Part shown: positions 1 to 7,520 of the stretch, piece after piece
Layout: each line of letters opens with the position of its first letter
Numbering within the stretch: position 1 is the stretch's first letter
Source: RYN-431 sp036388295
Lineage (GTDB): Bacteria; Planctomycetota; Phycisphaerae; Tepidisphaerales; Tepidisphaeraceae
Assembly: GCA_036388295.1 (NCBI GenBank)
Contig: DASVSC010000279.1
Location: 1-51,832, forward strand
Direction of reading: 5' to 3'
Length of the DNA: 51,832 nt
The notes under the pieces: generated by a model
Database searches by the model: none
What the model saw: only the letters and a program-made list of their open reading frames with translations
Told to the model about the DNA's origin: nothing
Made by a program: the position numbers and the translations under genes

Positions 1-542
1 GTCCACGCGTCTACATAGCACAGTGCGACCTGTGGGCTGTTGATTGCTGGGAAATAGCGCGGTGTGGGTCTGGGGCTGCCGTCTAAAAGGCGCAGCGTTC
101 TGAAGGCTTTCCTTTCCGACATCCAAGCCACGTCATGGATCACGCCACTTTGTTGACCAATTGCCAAAGCGGAAACAAGCGCTTCACGAAGCGGAAGGAC
201 ATTCACGTCGTTGAAAGGTCGTCGGGTAAACATCGTGCCAAATCGACCGCACCGTGCGCGACTTGGGACTGTCCAAAAGGTTTGCTGATCTTCAGCCGAT
301 GTGGATGTCGCGAACGACACCATAAGTTCGTAGGCAGTGCGACCGATCTGTGGATACAGGAACCACGCGGTATCGCCTTTCACTGGTCTAACTGCTTCCA
401 ATGCCACGCCTGCTGCTGCCAACGCCCGCGAAACGTGTTCCGCGCAATCTTGTCCCGCTGGAAAACGCCGAATCCCAGCGGCTTCATCCCAGCCAGAATC
501 GGGATCGAATTTATGGCTATGAAAAACGCAGACGTTCTTCAT
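1..542 (-). CDS. Hypothetical protein, partial (C-terminus beyond window)
   Basis: Reading the minus strand from an ATG at 542-540, the frame stays open for 180 codons to the window edge, so only the N-terminal part is present. It begins MKNVCVFHSHKFDP, and a central stretch reads DTAWFLYPQIGRTAYELMVSF-like, with alternating hydrophobic and aromatic residues as in a small alpha/beta protein. I do not recognise the family. The start codon overlaps the stop of the broken nfo ORF in an ATGA, suggesting translational coupling. Codons end in A/T more often than in the neighbouring glycosyltransferases, which hints at transferred DNA. No strong Shine-Dalgarno is visible. Long plus-strand ORFs over this stretch look like shadows. 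That it is a real gene is likely; its function is unknown. Confidence 0.55.
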   Translation of the reverse strand, partial: MKNVCVFHSHKFDPDSGWDEAAGIRRFPAGQDCAEHVSRALAAAGVALEAVRPVKGDTAWFLYPQIGRTAYELMVSFATSTSAEDQQTFWTVPSRARCGRFGTMFTRRPFNDVNVLPLREALVSALAIGQQSGVIHDVAWMSERKAFRTLRLLDGSPRPTPRYFPAINSPQVALCYVDAW

Positions 543-667
543 CGAAGCGTTCCACTGTTGAATGAACAGTTATTCGTGAAGACTTGGACCGCGCCGAGGC
601 CGAGTTCTTTCGCCTTCGCCAAGGCGAGGTGCATGCCGCCGGCGATGGACAAGTGGGAGCCGAACAT
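539..667 (-). pseudogene. nfo: Endonuclease IV (nfo), 5' fragment
   Basis: The first 31 codons encode an unmistakable endonuclease IV N-terminus: MFGSHLSIAGGMHLALAKAK followed by ELGLGAVQVFT. Intact enzymes (about 280 residues, Zn-dependent AP endonuclease, TIM barrel) continue with a KNxxxW-like stretch. Here the frame changes to an unrelated NNCSFNSGTLR and stops at TGA 541-539. The rest of the barrel and nearly all metal ligands are missing, so the product cannot be an active nuclease. The break lies near 572-574, close to an inverted repeat at 554-570. It sits 38 bp downstream of the GT2 gene and was probably co-transcribed. A true truncation by recombination or insertion, or an assembly join, are both possible. 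Confidence 0.75.
554..570. promoter_or_regulatory. Inverted repeat at the nfo break
   Basis: ACTGTT-GAATG-AACAGT is a 6-bp perfect inverted repeat. It sits 12 bp upstream of the unknown ORF's start at 542 and next to the point where nfo similarity ends (about 572). It could be an operator for that ORF or the edge of an inserted segment. No protein is assigned to it. Confidence 0.35.
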
Positions 668-705
668 CGGCACGTTTTACAGTGGCCGGCGGTCGATGAA
701 CACCT

Positions 706-1938
706 TCAGGCCGCCTTGCGTGGCCGGCGCGGGGGCATCGGCGTCGGCGGGACGGCGGCGCGGTCGGTGCGTTCCCAGGTCTTTTGCCGTTTGAAGAAGA
801 AGCCGGCGTAGATCGGCAGCTTGCCGGCGGCGTAGCGGGCCATGTCGAACAGCTGACGGCTGCGGTGGCCGCTGGGATTGAAGCGGACCGAGGCGCTGAC
901 AATGGCTGTCAGCAGCGTTGCGAGAATTGCGGATTGAAACGCCGCTACGCCGAAGGCGACCGAACCGAAAGCGACGGCGGCCCAGGTAATCGCGGCGCTG
1001 GCGACGGTCAACATCAGCAGCAGGCTCAGCGGCGGGACCATCACGTCCAACGCCAGCACCACCGCGCTGAAGCGGCCGTGCAACAGGCCGCGGAGCAGTG
1101 TGCGCGGGGCGGCGGTGAGGATCAGCGACAAATGGCCGTGCTCCCACCGGCGACGCTGCTTGGCGCTGGCGGCAATGCTGGGGGCGCTGTCGCCTTCGAT
1201 TAGCGCGTCGGGGCACAATTTCGGCGTATGGCCGGCGGCGGCGAGATCGAGGGCCAGGGCCACGTCTTCGGTCAAATGCGGCGACGCGAGCGGCGCGCGG
1301 CGGATGATGTCCCACGGAAACGCCATGCCCGCGCCGAACAGCGGGCACGGCCCGCCGAGGCGCGACAGGCCCAGCGGGCGGACGAAATTGCGGACGGAAA
1401 AGGCCAGCATCGACACCGGGTTCTGCGGCGCGCCCGCAGCCTGGCGCAGCAGGTAGACGCCCTGCGTCGGCCGATTGGTCGTGGCGGCTTGGGCGGCCAG
1501 GCGGTCGATCGCGCCGGGCGCGGGCTTCACGTCTGCGTCGACGATGACCAGGATCTCGCGCGGGTCGGCGGCCAAGTGGGCCACGCCGAAATCGAGTGCG
1601 AATCCTTTGCCGCGTTGAATGAGGTTGTGCCGTTCGATCACCTCCGCGCCGGCCCGGCGGGCGAGGGCGGCGGTGTCGTCGGTGCAGTTGTCGGCCACTA
1701 CCAGCAGGCGGTCGCCGTCGCGCAGTTGACCGCTCAACAGGGAGACGCTCTGGGCGATCGTGTCGTGTTCGTCGTGTGCGGGCACCAGCACGGCGACCGG
1801 CGGACGCGTGACCTCCCCGGCCGGCGGCTGCCGGCGCGCGGCCGGCAGGGCGGCGGCGATTTCCAGGCTGACGATCATCGCCGGCACGGCGATCAGCCCG
1901 TCGATGGCGGCGGCGAGAAGGTTCAGGGCGTGCGTCAT
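706..1938 (-). CDS. Membrane glycosyltransferase, family 2
   Basis: Predicted processive-type GT2 of 410 residues. It should transfer a sugar from a nucleotide donor at the cytoplasmic face. The N-terminus is a membrane helix (about residues 8-33). Then come the nucleotide-binding start VAVLVPAHDE (about 48-57), the metal-binding DAD (134-136), a TED acceptor motif near 223 and QRRRW (261-265), the Q/RxxRW signature of this group. Two or three membrane helices follow to about residue 350. I start at ATG 1938 (MTHALNLL); an in-frame start at 1992 would read through the palindrome at 1982-2001. It lies 63 bp downstream of a GT4 gene on the same strand, so the two probably act together on a surface glycan or glycolipid. 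Acceptor and sugar are unknown. Confidence 0.85.
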   Translation of the reverse strand: MTHALNLLAAAIDGLIAVPAMIVSLEIAAALPAARRQPPAGEVTRPPVAVLVPAHDEHDTIAQSVSLLSGQLRDGDRLLVVADNCTDDTAALARRAGAEVIERHNLIQRGKGFALDFGVAHLAADPREILVIVDADVKPAPGAIDRLAAQAATTNRPTQGVYLLRQAAGAPQNPVSMLAFSVRNFVRPLGLSRLGGPCPLFGAGMAFPWDIIRRAPLASPHLTEDVALALDLAAAGHTPKLCPDALIEGDSAPSIAASAKQRRRWEHGHLSLILTAAPRTLLRGLLHGRFSAVVLALDVMVPPLSLLLMLTVASAAITWAAVAFGSVAFGVAAFQSAILATLLTAIVSASVRFNPSGHRSRQLFDMARYAAGKLPIYAGFFFKRQKTWERTDRAAVPPTPMPPRRPRKAA

Positions 1939-1981
1939 AAAGTGGTCCAAGATTGACCGTTGCAAGGCGTCGGCCGTCGAA

Positions 1982-2001
1982 CCGGCGGGCATGCCCGCCG
2001 G
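1982..2001. repeat. 20-bp perfect palindrome between GT4 and GT2
   Basis: CCGGCGGGCA followed by its exact reverse complement. It sits just after the GT4 stop codon and before the chosen GT2 start. No T-run follows on the minus strand, so it is more likely a dispersed REP-like palindrome or an mRNA-stabilising hairpin than a terminator. Confidence 0.6.
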
Positions 2002-3246
2002 CTACACATCGAGTTGTCCCTTCGGGGGCCCGGCGATCGCATCGCGAAGGCCGATCGCGTCGCGGAGGCGTTGCGCTTCGACGTCCGCCCGGTGCCGTTC
2101 CAGCACCCGACGGCGGCCTTCCTCGCCCATGGCGGTCAGGCGTTCGTCACTCGTTGACAAGGCCGCCTGTAGCGCGTCGGCCAGCCGCGGGGCCGATCCG
2201 GGCGGTATGATCCAGCCGCAGCCGTCGTCGATGAGTTCGGGGATCGCCGCGATTTGCGTGGAGACGACTGCCCGCCGCAGCGCCAGGGCTTCCATGACGG
2301 CAACGGGCAGGCCTTCGGCTAGAGAGGGTTGAGTCACAATGCGGGACGCGAGCATTTCCTGCCGCACGTCCTGTGCACTTTTAGACCCGAGCAGAACGAC
2401 TTCGTTAGCCAAGCCATTTTCGGCGACGAGTCGTTCGATCTGTCCACGCATCGGGCCGTCGCCGATCAGGCGGAGTTCGATCGGCACGCCGCGGTCCTTC
2501 AGCAGCTTGACGGCCTGCACCAGGATGAGCTGCGCCTTCTGCTCCACCAGCCGGCCGACGCAGACGACGCGCGGGACGCTGGGAACGGGAACGGCCGGGG
2601 CGTCGAGGAAAACGCTGTCGAGGCCGCAGCGGACGACGGCGATCTTGGGCCAGTCGGCCGAGTCGGTCCAACGCATCAACTGACCGCGGCCGAACTCGCT
2701 GATGGTGACGGCGAACTGGCTGTGCTTGACCTTGTCGAACAGCGCCAGGCCGTCGCCGCGGGCGCGGTCGAACTCTTCGGGGCCGTGAACGGTGAAGCTG
2801 TAAGTCGGCCCGCCGAGCAGATGGCAGAGCATGGCGACGGTGGTGCTGTTGGTGCCGAAGTGGGCGTGAACATGGTCGACCGGGTCGGCCCGCAGTTGTT
2901 CCAGCAGGACGCACGCCTCGGCCAGGTAAATCAGATGAAGCAGCACGCCGCCGCGATCGGCCGTCCGTCCGTTCTTGATGGCCAGCTTCAACGCCGGGCG
3001 GAAGGCGGCGAATGATTTGATGGCGGTCGACAAGAGTGTTTTCAGCAGGCCGAACTTACCGCCGGACAGCAGGACGCGCGTCGCGTCGCGTTCGGCGATG
3101 TCCTGCGCGTCGGCCAACTTCCCGTCGAAGCGTCGGACCGTATAGCGTGCGACCGGCACGCCGGCCGCTTCGTGCGCGAGGATTTCGCGCCGGATGAAGC
3201 TCTGGCTGGGCTGCGGGTATTGATTGATGAGATACGCGAGCTTCAC
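2002..3246 (-). CDS. Glycosyltransferase family 4 (WcaL-like)
   Basis: 414-residue GT-B retaining glycosyltransferase resembling colanic-acid type WcaL enzymes. The N-terminal domain opens MKLAYLINQYPQPSQSFIRRE, as in exopolysaccharide GT4 proteins, and has HVHAHFGTNS near residue 128. The C-terminal GT1-type nucleotide-sugar domain begins at VVCVGRLVEQK. It carries the EX7E element in AEGLPVAVMEA, where the first Glu would contact the donor. The first gene of a minus-strand operon with the downstream GT2. The 5' side has a strong composite hairpin at 3263-3315 that would lie in its leader RNA. Family call is secure; the donor and acceptor are not known. Confidence 0.85.
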   Translation of the reverse strand: MKLAYLINQYPQPSQSFIRREILAHEAAGVPVARYTVRRFDGKLADAQDIAERDATRVLLSGGKFGLLKTLLSTAIKSFAAFRPALKLAIKNGRTADRGGVLLHLIYLAEACVLLEQLRADPVDHVHAHFGTNSTTVAMLCHLLGGPTYSFTVHGPEEFDRARGDGLALFDKVKHSQFAVTISEFGRGQLMRWTDSADWPKIAVVRCGLDSVFLDAPAVPVPSVPRVVCVGRLVEQKAQLILVQAVKLLKDRGVPIELRLIGDGPMRGQIERLVAENGLANEVVLLGSKSAQDVRQEMLASRIVTQPSLAEGLPVAVMEALALRRAVVSTQIAAIPELIDDGCGWIIPPGSAPRLADALQAALSTSDERLTAMGEEGRRRVLERHRADVEAQRLRDAIGLRDAIAGPPKGQLDV

Positions 3247-3262
3247 GGCAGTTCCTTAACCC

Positions 3263-3315
3263 GTTATCGGCACATGACCCCACCGACGTAAGCGGTCGGC
3301 ATGGGGTCCGATAAC
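3263..3315. other. Composite hairpin upstream of the GT4 gene
   Basis: Nested arms: GTTATCG (3263-3269) pairs with CGATAAC (3309-3315), GACCCCA (3276-3282) with TGGGGTC (3302-3308), and CCGAC with GTCGG inside. On the minus strand it lies 17-69 nt upstream of the GT4 start and has no T-tract. It could be a structured 5' leader or an intergenic repeat unit. Confidence 0.5.
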
Positions 3316-3350
3316 TGCTATCGGCGGGGGGCGGGGTCGGGGCTGAATTA

Positions 3351-3615
3351 TTGAACCACGACGGACGCGAAGGGCGCGAAGAGATGTCCGGCGGCGGGTC
3401 GTTCGTCGCGAGGCTGGGCGTTGTTGTTTAGGTTTTTTGGGGCGATCTGCGGGTCGCCCGTGAACTGCCTGTGGCGGTGCCGGGCTAGGTATGCTTCGCC
3501 GATGCGCGGGCGCATTTTCCGTTCTAAATTCTAATTCCCTGCATCGGCCGAATCTTCAGCGTATGGCCGGTCGCGAAGTTTATCTTCGTGTCCTTCGCGC
3601 CCTTCGTGGTTCAAC
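3351..3615. repeat. Small element with 32-bp imperfect terminal inverted repeats
   Basis: The ends are inverted copies of one another: 3351-3382 starts TTGAACCACG, and the reverse complement of 3584-3615 starts identically; 28 of 32 positions match. The arms have a roughly 9-nt periodic GAAGG/CACGAAG pattern. The 200 bp between them shows no credible ORF. With the GT4 leader hairpin, this accounts for the 376-bp gene-free stretch 3247-3622. A related element with perfect 29-bp arms is at 48599-48770. Confidence 0.7.
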
Positions 3616-3622
3616 CGTTTTC

Positions 3623-5602
3623 CTAGAACCCTGTCCGCTTGAACTGTTTTTCCAGGTCCGCCAGCGACAGCCGCAGCGTCGTCGGGCGGCCGTGGGGGCA
3701 ATTGCTGGCGCGGTCGGCCAATTCGCGGCGGGCGAGCAGGGCGTCGATCTCCGGGCCCGTCAGCGGGTCGCCGGCTTTGACGGCGGCTTTGCAGGCCATC
3801 ATGTCGAGCACGCCGTGGAGCAGTTCTTCCTCGTGCAGATCCCGCCGCTCGGCTTCGCCCTTTTCCAGCAGTTCGCTGACGAACGTGGCCGGGTCGAGGC
3901 GGTCGAGGAACGACGGGAAGCCGTGGATGGCGACGGTGTCCGGTCCGAACGGCTCGGCCTCAATGCCGAGCTTGGCCAGCAGCGGGCGGATCTGGTCGAG
4001 CAGATCGATCTGCCGTGGGCTGGCACGCAGCGTCAGCGGGATGAGCATACGCTGGCTTTCGAGCGGGCCGCGCGTGAGCTTGGCGAGCAGGTCTTCGTAA
4101 AGAATGCGCTCGTGCAAGGCGTGCTGGTCGATGATGACCATGCCCTCGTCGGATTCAACGACGAGGTAACTGTTGTGAAGCTGAATCGCCGGCCGGCGGG
4201 GCCCTTCGGTGCGCGGTTTGGTTCCCTCTCCCGGTATGGCCGGGAGAGGGTTAGGGTGAGGGCCTGGCGGCGAAGGCGGCGGCTCACTCGGAGCGTTCGA
4301 CGGCGAAGCTGAATTGCTTGCCAAAGCGCCTTCTATCGTCGGTGCCGCGAGCGGCGATTGAACTTCGTTCGTCGCGAGGCCCTCACCCCAGCCCTCTCCC
4401 GGCCATACCGGGAGAGGGGGCCGGAGGCCATTCGGCGACGGCGGCACTGATGACGTCAGCGGCGATGCGTTCGAAGGTGACGTAGGCGGGTCGAACGTCT
4501 GATGCGTCGGTGACGGCGCGCGGAAGAACTCGGCCAATTTCTGCTGCATCGATTGCCGCGCGGCTTCCGGAAGGCCGGGGACAACCGTCGCCGTCGCGCG
4601 CGGCGTCAGGTCGCCCGCCAGCAGCACTTCACGGACCGCACTGTGCACCAACCCGTACAGCCGGCCGCCGTCGCGGAAGCGGACTTCGCTTTTCGTCGGG
4701 TGCACGTTCACGTCGACATCACCCGGCGGCAAATCGATCAGCAGCACGGCCGCCGGGTGCCGGCCCGGTTCGGTCAGGCCGCGGTAGGCTTCGCGCAGGG
4801 CGTGCTGAACGGATTTGTCGCGGACCGGCCGGCGGTTGACGTACAGGTGCTGGTACTTCGCGGTCGGCGACGCCAGTTCCGGCAGGCCGACGATGCCGGT
4901 GATAATGATCTCGCCGTCGCGCGTGTCAATGCCGAGTCGGCGGTCGCGATAATCGTCCGGCCACGCCGTCAGCCAGCGGTCGACGGGCGACGTCGCCACG
5001 TATTCCCGCACCTGCCGGCCGTTGTGAATCAGGCGAAACGTCACATCCGGCCGCGGCAGGGCGAGGCGCAGCAGCATGTCCGCGATATGGCCGAACTCGG
5101 TGCCGGTGCCTTTGAGGAACTTTCGGCGGGCGGGAACGTTGAAGAACAGATGTCGGACGTCGATCGTCGTGCCGACGCTACCGGCCGACGCCTGCGCGTG
5201 GGTCAGTTCGCCACCGCGATTGTGTACTTCGTAGGCCGCATCGTTGTCGGGCGTGCGCGAGAGGACGCGCGCGTGGGCGACGCTGCCAATGCTAGCCAGT
5301 GCCTCGCCGCGAAAGCCCATGGTGGCGATCGCAAACAGGTCTTCGTCGGTCCGCAGCTTGCTCGTCGCGTGTGCGGCGAACGCCAGGGAAAGTTCATCGG
5401 CCGGGATGCCATGGCCGTCGTCGATGACGCGCACCAACTCCCGGCCGCCGTCCTCGACTTCGACGGTAATGGTCGTCGCTCCGGCGTCGATGGCGTTGTC
5501 GACCAGTTCCTTCACGACCGACGCCGGCCGTTCGATCACCTCGCCGGCGGCGATGCGATTGACGAGCTGCGGCGGGAGTTGGTGGATGGCGTTACGCGAC
5601 AC
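3623..5602 (-). CDS. mutL: DNA mismatch repair protein MutL
   Basis: 659-residue MutL, which couples MutS mismatch recognition to strand incision. The N-terminal GHKL ATPase has the hallmark VNRIAAGEVIERP, KELVDNAIDAGAT (catalytic Glu and metal Asn), DDGHGIP and GFRGEALASI. The C-terminal domain has DQHALHERILYE near residue 490, ACKAAVKAG, and CPHGRPTT near the end. This is the set of motifs of endonuclease-competent MutL, as in bacteria without MutH. Between them a low-complexity linker carries two in-frame copies of a palindromic repeat (about residues 395-460). I prefer GTG 5602, giving a normal N-terminus seven residues before LPPQL and lying 7 nt after a TACAAT; ATG 5656 would overlap the divergent gene's start. 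Divergent from the DUF433 antitoxin gene. Confidence 0.93.
   Translation of the reverse strand: MSRNAIHQLPPQLVNRIAAGEVIERPASVVKELVDNAIDAGATTITVEVEDGGRELVRVIDDGHGIPADELSLAFAAHATSKLRTDEDLFAIATMGFRGEALASIGSVAHARVLSRTPDNDAAYEVHNRGGELTHAQASAGSVGTTIDVRHLFFNVPARRKFLKGTGTEFGHIADMLLRLALPRPDVTFRLIHNGRQVREYVATSPVDRWLTAWPDDYRDRRLGIDTRDGEIIITGIVGLPELASPTAKYQHLYVNRRPVRDKSVQHALREAYRGLTEPGRHPAAVLLIDLPPGDVDVNVHPTKSEVRFRDGGRLYGLVHSAVREVLLAGDLTPRATATVVPGLPEAARQSMQQKLAEFFRAPSPTHQTFDPPTSPSNASPLTSSVPPSPNGLRPPLPVWPGEGWGEGLATNEVQSPLAAPTIEGALASNSASPSNAPSEPPPSPPGPHPNPLPAIPGEGTKPRTEGPRRPAIQLHNSYLVVESDEGMVIIDQHALHERILYEDLLAKLTRGPLESQRMLIPLTLRASPRQIDLLDQIRPLLAKLGIEAEPFGPDTVAIHGFPSFLDRLDPATFVSELLEKGEAERRDLHEEELLHGVLDMMACKAAVKAGDPLTGPEIDALLARRELADRASNCPHGRPTTLRLSLADLEKQFKRTGF
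4223..4420. repeat. REP-like pair inside the mutL linker
   Basis: Two head-to-head copies of a palindromic unit: 4223-4264 and 4378-4420. The core is CCCTCTCCCGG-TATGG-CCGGGAGAGGG, followed by a TTAGGGTGAGGG or CTGGGGTGAGGG tail. It is read in frame as PLPVWPGEGWGEG and HPNPLPAIPGEG in MutL. The same two-variant pair, reverse-complemented, occurs at 15773-15914. Confidence 0.85.
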
Positions 5603-5609
5603 GACGCGA

Positions 5610-5615
5610 ATTGTA
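5610..5615 (-). promoter_or_regulatory. -10 hexamer for mutL
   Basis: TACAAT on the minus strand ends 7 nt before the GTG at 5602, so transcription would begin at or next to the start codon (leaderless). No convincing -35 is visible. Confidence 0.4.
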
Positions 5616-5620
5616 TCGGA

Positions 5621-5648
5621 TTCTTGCGTAGAAGCGTTCTGGTATACT
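5621..5648 (+). promoter_or_regulatory. Promoter of the DUF433/DUF5615 pair
   Basis: TTCTTG (5621-5626), 16 bp, then an extended -10, TGG-TATACT (5643-5648). Only 6 nt separate the hexamer from the ATG at 5655, too short for a Shine-Dalgarno, so a leaderless mRNA is likely. It overlaps the mutL upstream region on the other strand. Confidence 0.55.
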
Positions 5649-5654
5649 ACGGCC

Positions 5655-5882
5655 ATGAATTGGCAAGATCATATCGAACAACGCTCTGGCGTTATGCTCG
5701 GCAAGCCGGTTTTTAAGGGAACGCGGTTGACGGTTGCGTTCGTCCTCGAGCGGCTGGCCGACGGCGCGACACACGCCGATTTGATCGCGAACTATGACGG
5801 TTTGTCTGAAGATCGTATTCGTGCGGCGCTCGACTACGCGGCAGCGGTCCTTCAAAACGAAACCGCGGTCGTTCGGTCGTGA
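5655..5882 (+). CDS. DUF433 antitoxin-like protein
   Basis: 75-residue DUF433 protein (VapB45-like group), a small helix-turn-helix-type domain usually encoded upstream of a DUF5615/PIN-like partner. The family pattern is clear: DHIEQRSGVMLGKPVFKGTR, then VLERLADGAT, YDGLSEDRIRAALDYA. It should bind and neutralise the partner and repress its own promoter; this is family knowledge, not visible in sequence. The stop overlaps the next gene's GTG start (GTGA), giving translational coupling. The start ATG 5655 lies immediately downstream of an extended -10, with no ribosome-binding site. It shares a divergent promoter region with mutL. Confidence 0.85.
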   Translation: MNWQDHIEQRSGVMLGKPVFKGTRLTVAFVLERLADGATHADLIANYDGLSEDRIRAALDYAAAVLQNETAVVRS

Positions 5883-6235
5883 ACTTCCTGGCCGATGCCC
5901 ACGTCAGTCATCTGGTCGTTGCTTTCATTCAAAGTCTTGGCCATGACTGCACGAAAGCGTCATACCTCCGGCAAGGCCTGAACGACGAAGGCGTATTGGA
6001 AGTGGCTGTCCGGGAGAACAGAGTTCTCATCACAGCCGACAAAGACTTTGGTGAACTCGTATTCCGAGACGGGCTGGCCGTGCCAGGCGTCCTGCTGATG
6101 CGATTGCGCCACGCAATCTCGGAGCAGGACCGGGTCGAACGTCTTCGCGGTTACTGGCAAGAGATCGAAGCAGCCTTGCCGGGCCATTTTGTGACGGTTG
6201 ACCAAAACACGGTGCGATGCCGTCCGCTAGAATAA
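5879..6235 (+). CDS. DUF5615 PIN-like toxin candidate
   Basis: 118-residue DUF5615 (PIN-like, Mut7-C related) protein, the expected toxin half of the pair. It starts MNFLADAHVS, with the conserved early Asp, and has VLITADKDFGELVF, the acidic motif of the putative RNase active site, at about residues 49-62. Start is GTG 5879, overlapping the DUF433 stop by four bases. The stop TAA (6233-6235) directly abuts the stop of the convergent aminopeptidase gene, leaving no terminator space. Nuclease activity is predicted from family; chromosomal copies may be maintenance or stress modules, or decayed. Confidence 0.82.
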   Translation: MNFLADAHVSHLVVAFIQSLGHDCTKASYLRQGLNDEGVLEVAVRENRVLITADKDFGELVFRDGLAVPGVLLMRLRHAISEQDRVERLRGYWQEIEAALPGHFVTVDQNTVRCRPLE

Positions 6236-7369
6236 TCACACTCCCAAACGGTCGGGATTCAGCGCCGCCAGTTCCGGCAGCGTGAACAGGCCGTCTTTGC
6301 GGATCAATTTGCCGTCGAACCAGATTTCCCCGCCGCCGTAGTCAGGCCGTTGGATGTTGACCATGTCCCAGTGGATTTGGCTGCGGTTGCCGTTGTCTGC
6401 GACGCCTTCGTACGCTTGCCCGGGGGTGAAGTGGAAGCTGCCGCTGATCTTTTCGTCGAACAGGATGTCGCGCATGGGTTTGAGGACGTGCGGGTTGTAG
6501 CCGATGGCGAACTCGCCGATGTGGCGGGCGCCTTCGTCGGCGTCCAGAATGTCGTTCAGCTTCTTCGTGTTCGCGGGCGAGTCGGCCAGTGCGTCGACGA
6601 TCTTCCCGCTACGGAACGTCAGGGCGATGTCCTTGAACACCTGGCCGCGGTAGATGGTCTCGGCGTTGTAGAGAAGGGTGCCGTCGATGCTGTCTTTGAC
6701 GGGGCTGGTGAAGCATTCGCCGTCGGGGATGTTGCGCTCGCCGGTGCAGGGAATCGCGCCGATGCCTTTGATGCTGAAGCGCAAATCGGTGCCGGGGCCG
6801 ACGAGGCGGACGTCGTTCGCGGCCGTCATCAGGTCGGCCAGCGGACGGCTGGCTTCGGCCATTTTGGCGTAGTCGACGCCGGCGCAGACGCGGAAATAAA
6901 ACTCTTCGAAGGCTTCGGTGCTCATGCCCGCGTTCTGGGCCATGCTGGGGTTCGGCCAGCGGAGGACGACCCACCGCGTCTTGGGCACGCGGATGCTTTG
7001 GTGCACCGGGGCCCACCAGAGCTTTTCATACAGTTCCATCTTTTCCGGCGGCACGTCGCTCATCTCGGCGATGTTGTGGCTGCCGCGCACGCCGGCGTAG
7101 CACTGCATGCCGTCCATGCGCTGCTGTTCGACCTGGCCGATGAACTGCATCTGCTCAGTGGTGCCGTGTTTGATCAGTTCGCGCTGGATGCGCTGGTCGT
7201 AGGTCGTCACCAGCGGCAATCCGCCGGCCGCGGCGATTTCGCGGATCAGGGCGAGGATGAAGGCCGTCGGGGCTTCGAACGATTCGACCAGCACCTTGTC
7301 GCCGGGCGTGACGGCCATGGAATGTTGCACGAGCAGGCGGGCGAGCGTGACGTAGCGCGGGTCGTTCAT
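6236..7369 (-). CDS. Aminopeptidase, M29 family (AmpS/PepS-like)
   Basis: 377-residue cytosolic metallo-aminopeptidase of the thermophilic M29 family, removing N-terminal residues from peptides. Family metal ligands can be located: Glu in GERNIPDGECFTSPV, Glu in GEFAIGYNP, His in GSFHFTPGQ, Tyr in QAYEG and the His-Asp pair in QIHWDMV. Length is slightly below the usual 400-410. The start ATG 7369 (MNDPRYVTLARLLV) fits family N-termini; a TAAACT hexamer ends 8 nt upstream, so it may be leaderless. Encoded alone, convergent with the DUF5615 gene. Family confidence is high; exact peptide preference is unknown. Confidence 0.9.
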   Translation of the reverse strand: MNDPRYVTLARLLVQHSMAVTPGDKVLVESFEAPTAFILALIREIAAAGGLPLVTTYDQRIQRELIKHGTTEQMQFIGQVEQQRMDGMQCYAGVRGSHNIAEMSDVPPEKMELYEKLWWAPVHQSIRVPKTRWVVLRWPNPSMAQNAGMSTEAFEEFYFRVCAGVDYAKMAEASRPLADLMTAANDVRLVGPGTDLRFSIKGIGAIPCTGERNIPDGECFTSPVKDSIDGTLLYNAETIYRGQVFKDIALTFRSGKIVDALADSPANTKKLNDILDADEGARHIGEFAIGYNPHVLKPMRDILFDEKISGSFHFTPGQAYEGVADNGNRSQIHWDMVNIQRPDYGGGEIWFDGKLIRKDGLFTLPELAALNPDRLGV

Positions 7370-7405
7370 AACCGCGTAGTTTAAGGCTTCCGAGGAAGAA
7401 GGTCA

Positions 7406-7487
7406 TGGCCGCGGGTGTGGACCCGCGCGAAAACGTGGCGTTCCTCCAGGCGACTAAGCGGTTCGCGCGGGTTTACACCCGCGGCCA
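7406..7487. repeat. Inverted pair of CGCGGGTnTACACCCGCG-type palindromes
   Basis: Two inverted copies, 7406-7432 and 7462-7487, share GGCCGCGGGTGT..ACCCGCGCGAA. Each unit is itself a near-palindrome. They fill the spacer between the divergent aminopeptidase and permease genes. A third copy is at 8829-8851, after the permease gene. Confidence 0.7.
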
Positions 7488-7520
7488 CCGGCTTTACAAC
7501 CCCGTCAACCGCGACAACGC

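Noticed and set aside
554..570. LexA/SOS box at the nfo break
   Set aside because: ACTGTT-N5-AACAGT does not match known LexA box patterns closely enough to name it.
135..794. 219-codon plus-strand ORF
   Set aside because: Antisense to the open minus-strand frame 1-542, the nfo fragment and the GT2 end; its protein is Cys/Arg-rich with no family-like pattern.
5603..5656. ATG 5656 as the mutL start
   Set aside because: It would add 18 unconserved residues and overlap the DUF433 start and promoter; GTG 5602 fits family N-termini.
4553..5716. 387-codon plus-strand ORF across mutL
   Set aside because: Lies entirely antisense to conserved MutL motifs; a GC-driven shadow frame.
6350..7384. 344-codon plus-strand ORF
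   Set aside because: Antisense to the M29 aminopeptidase, whose metal ligands are intact.
7370..7520. Purine riboswitch before the permease
   Set aside because: The spacer is filled by palindromic repeats and shows no purine-aptamer loop sequences.
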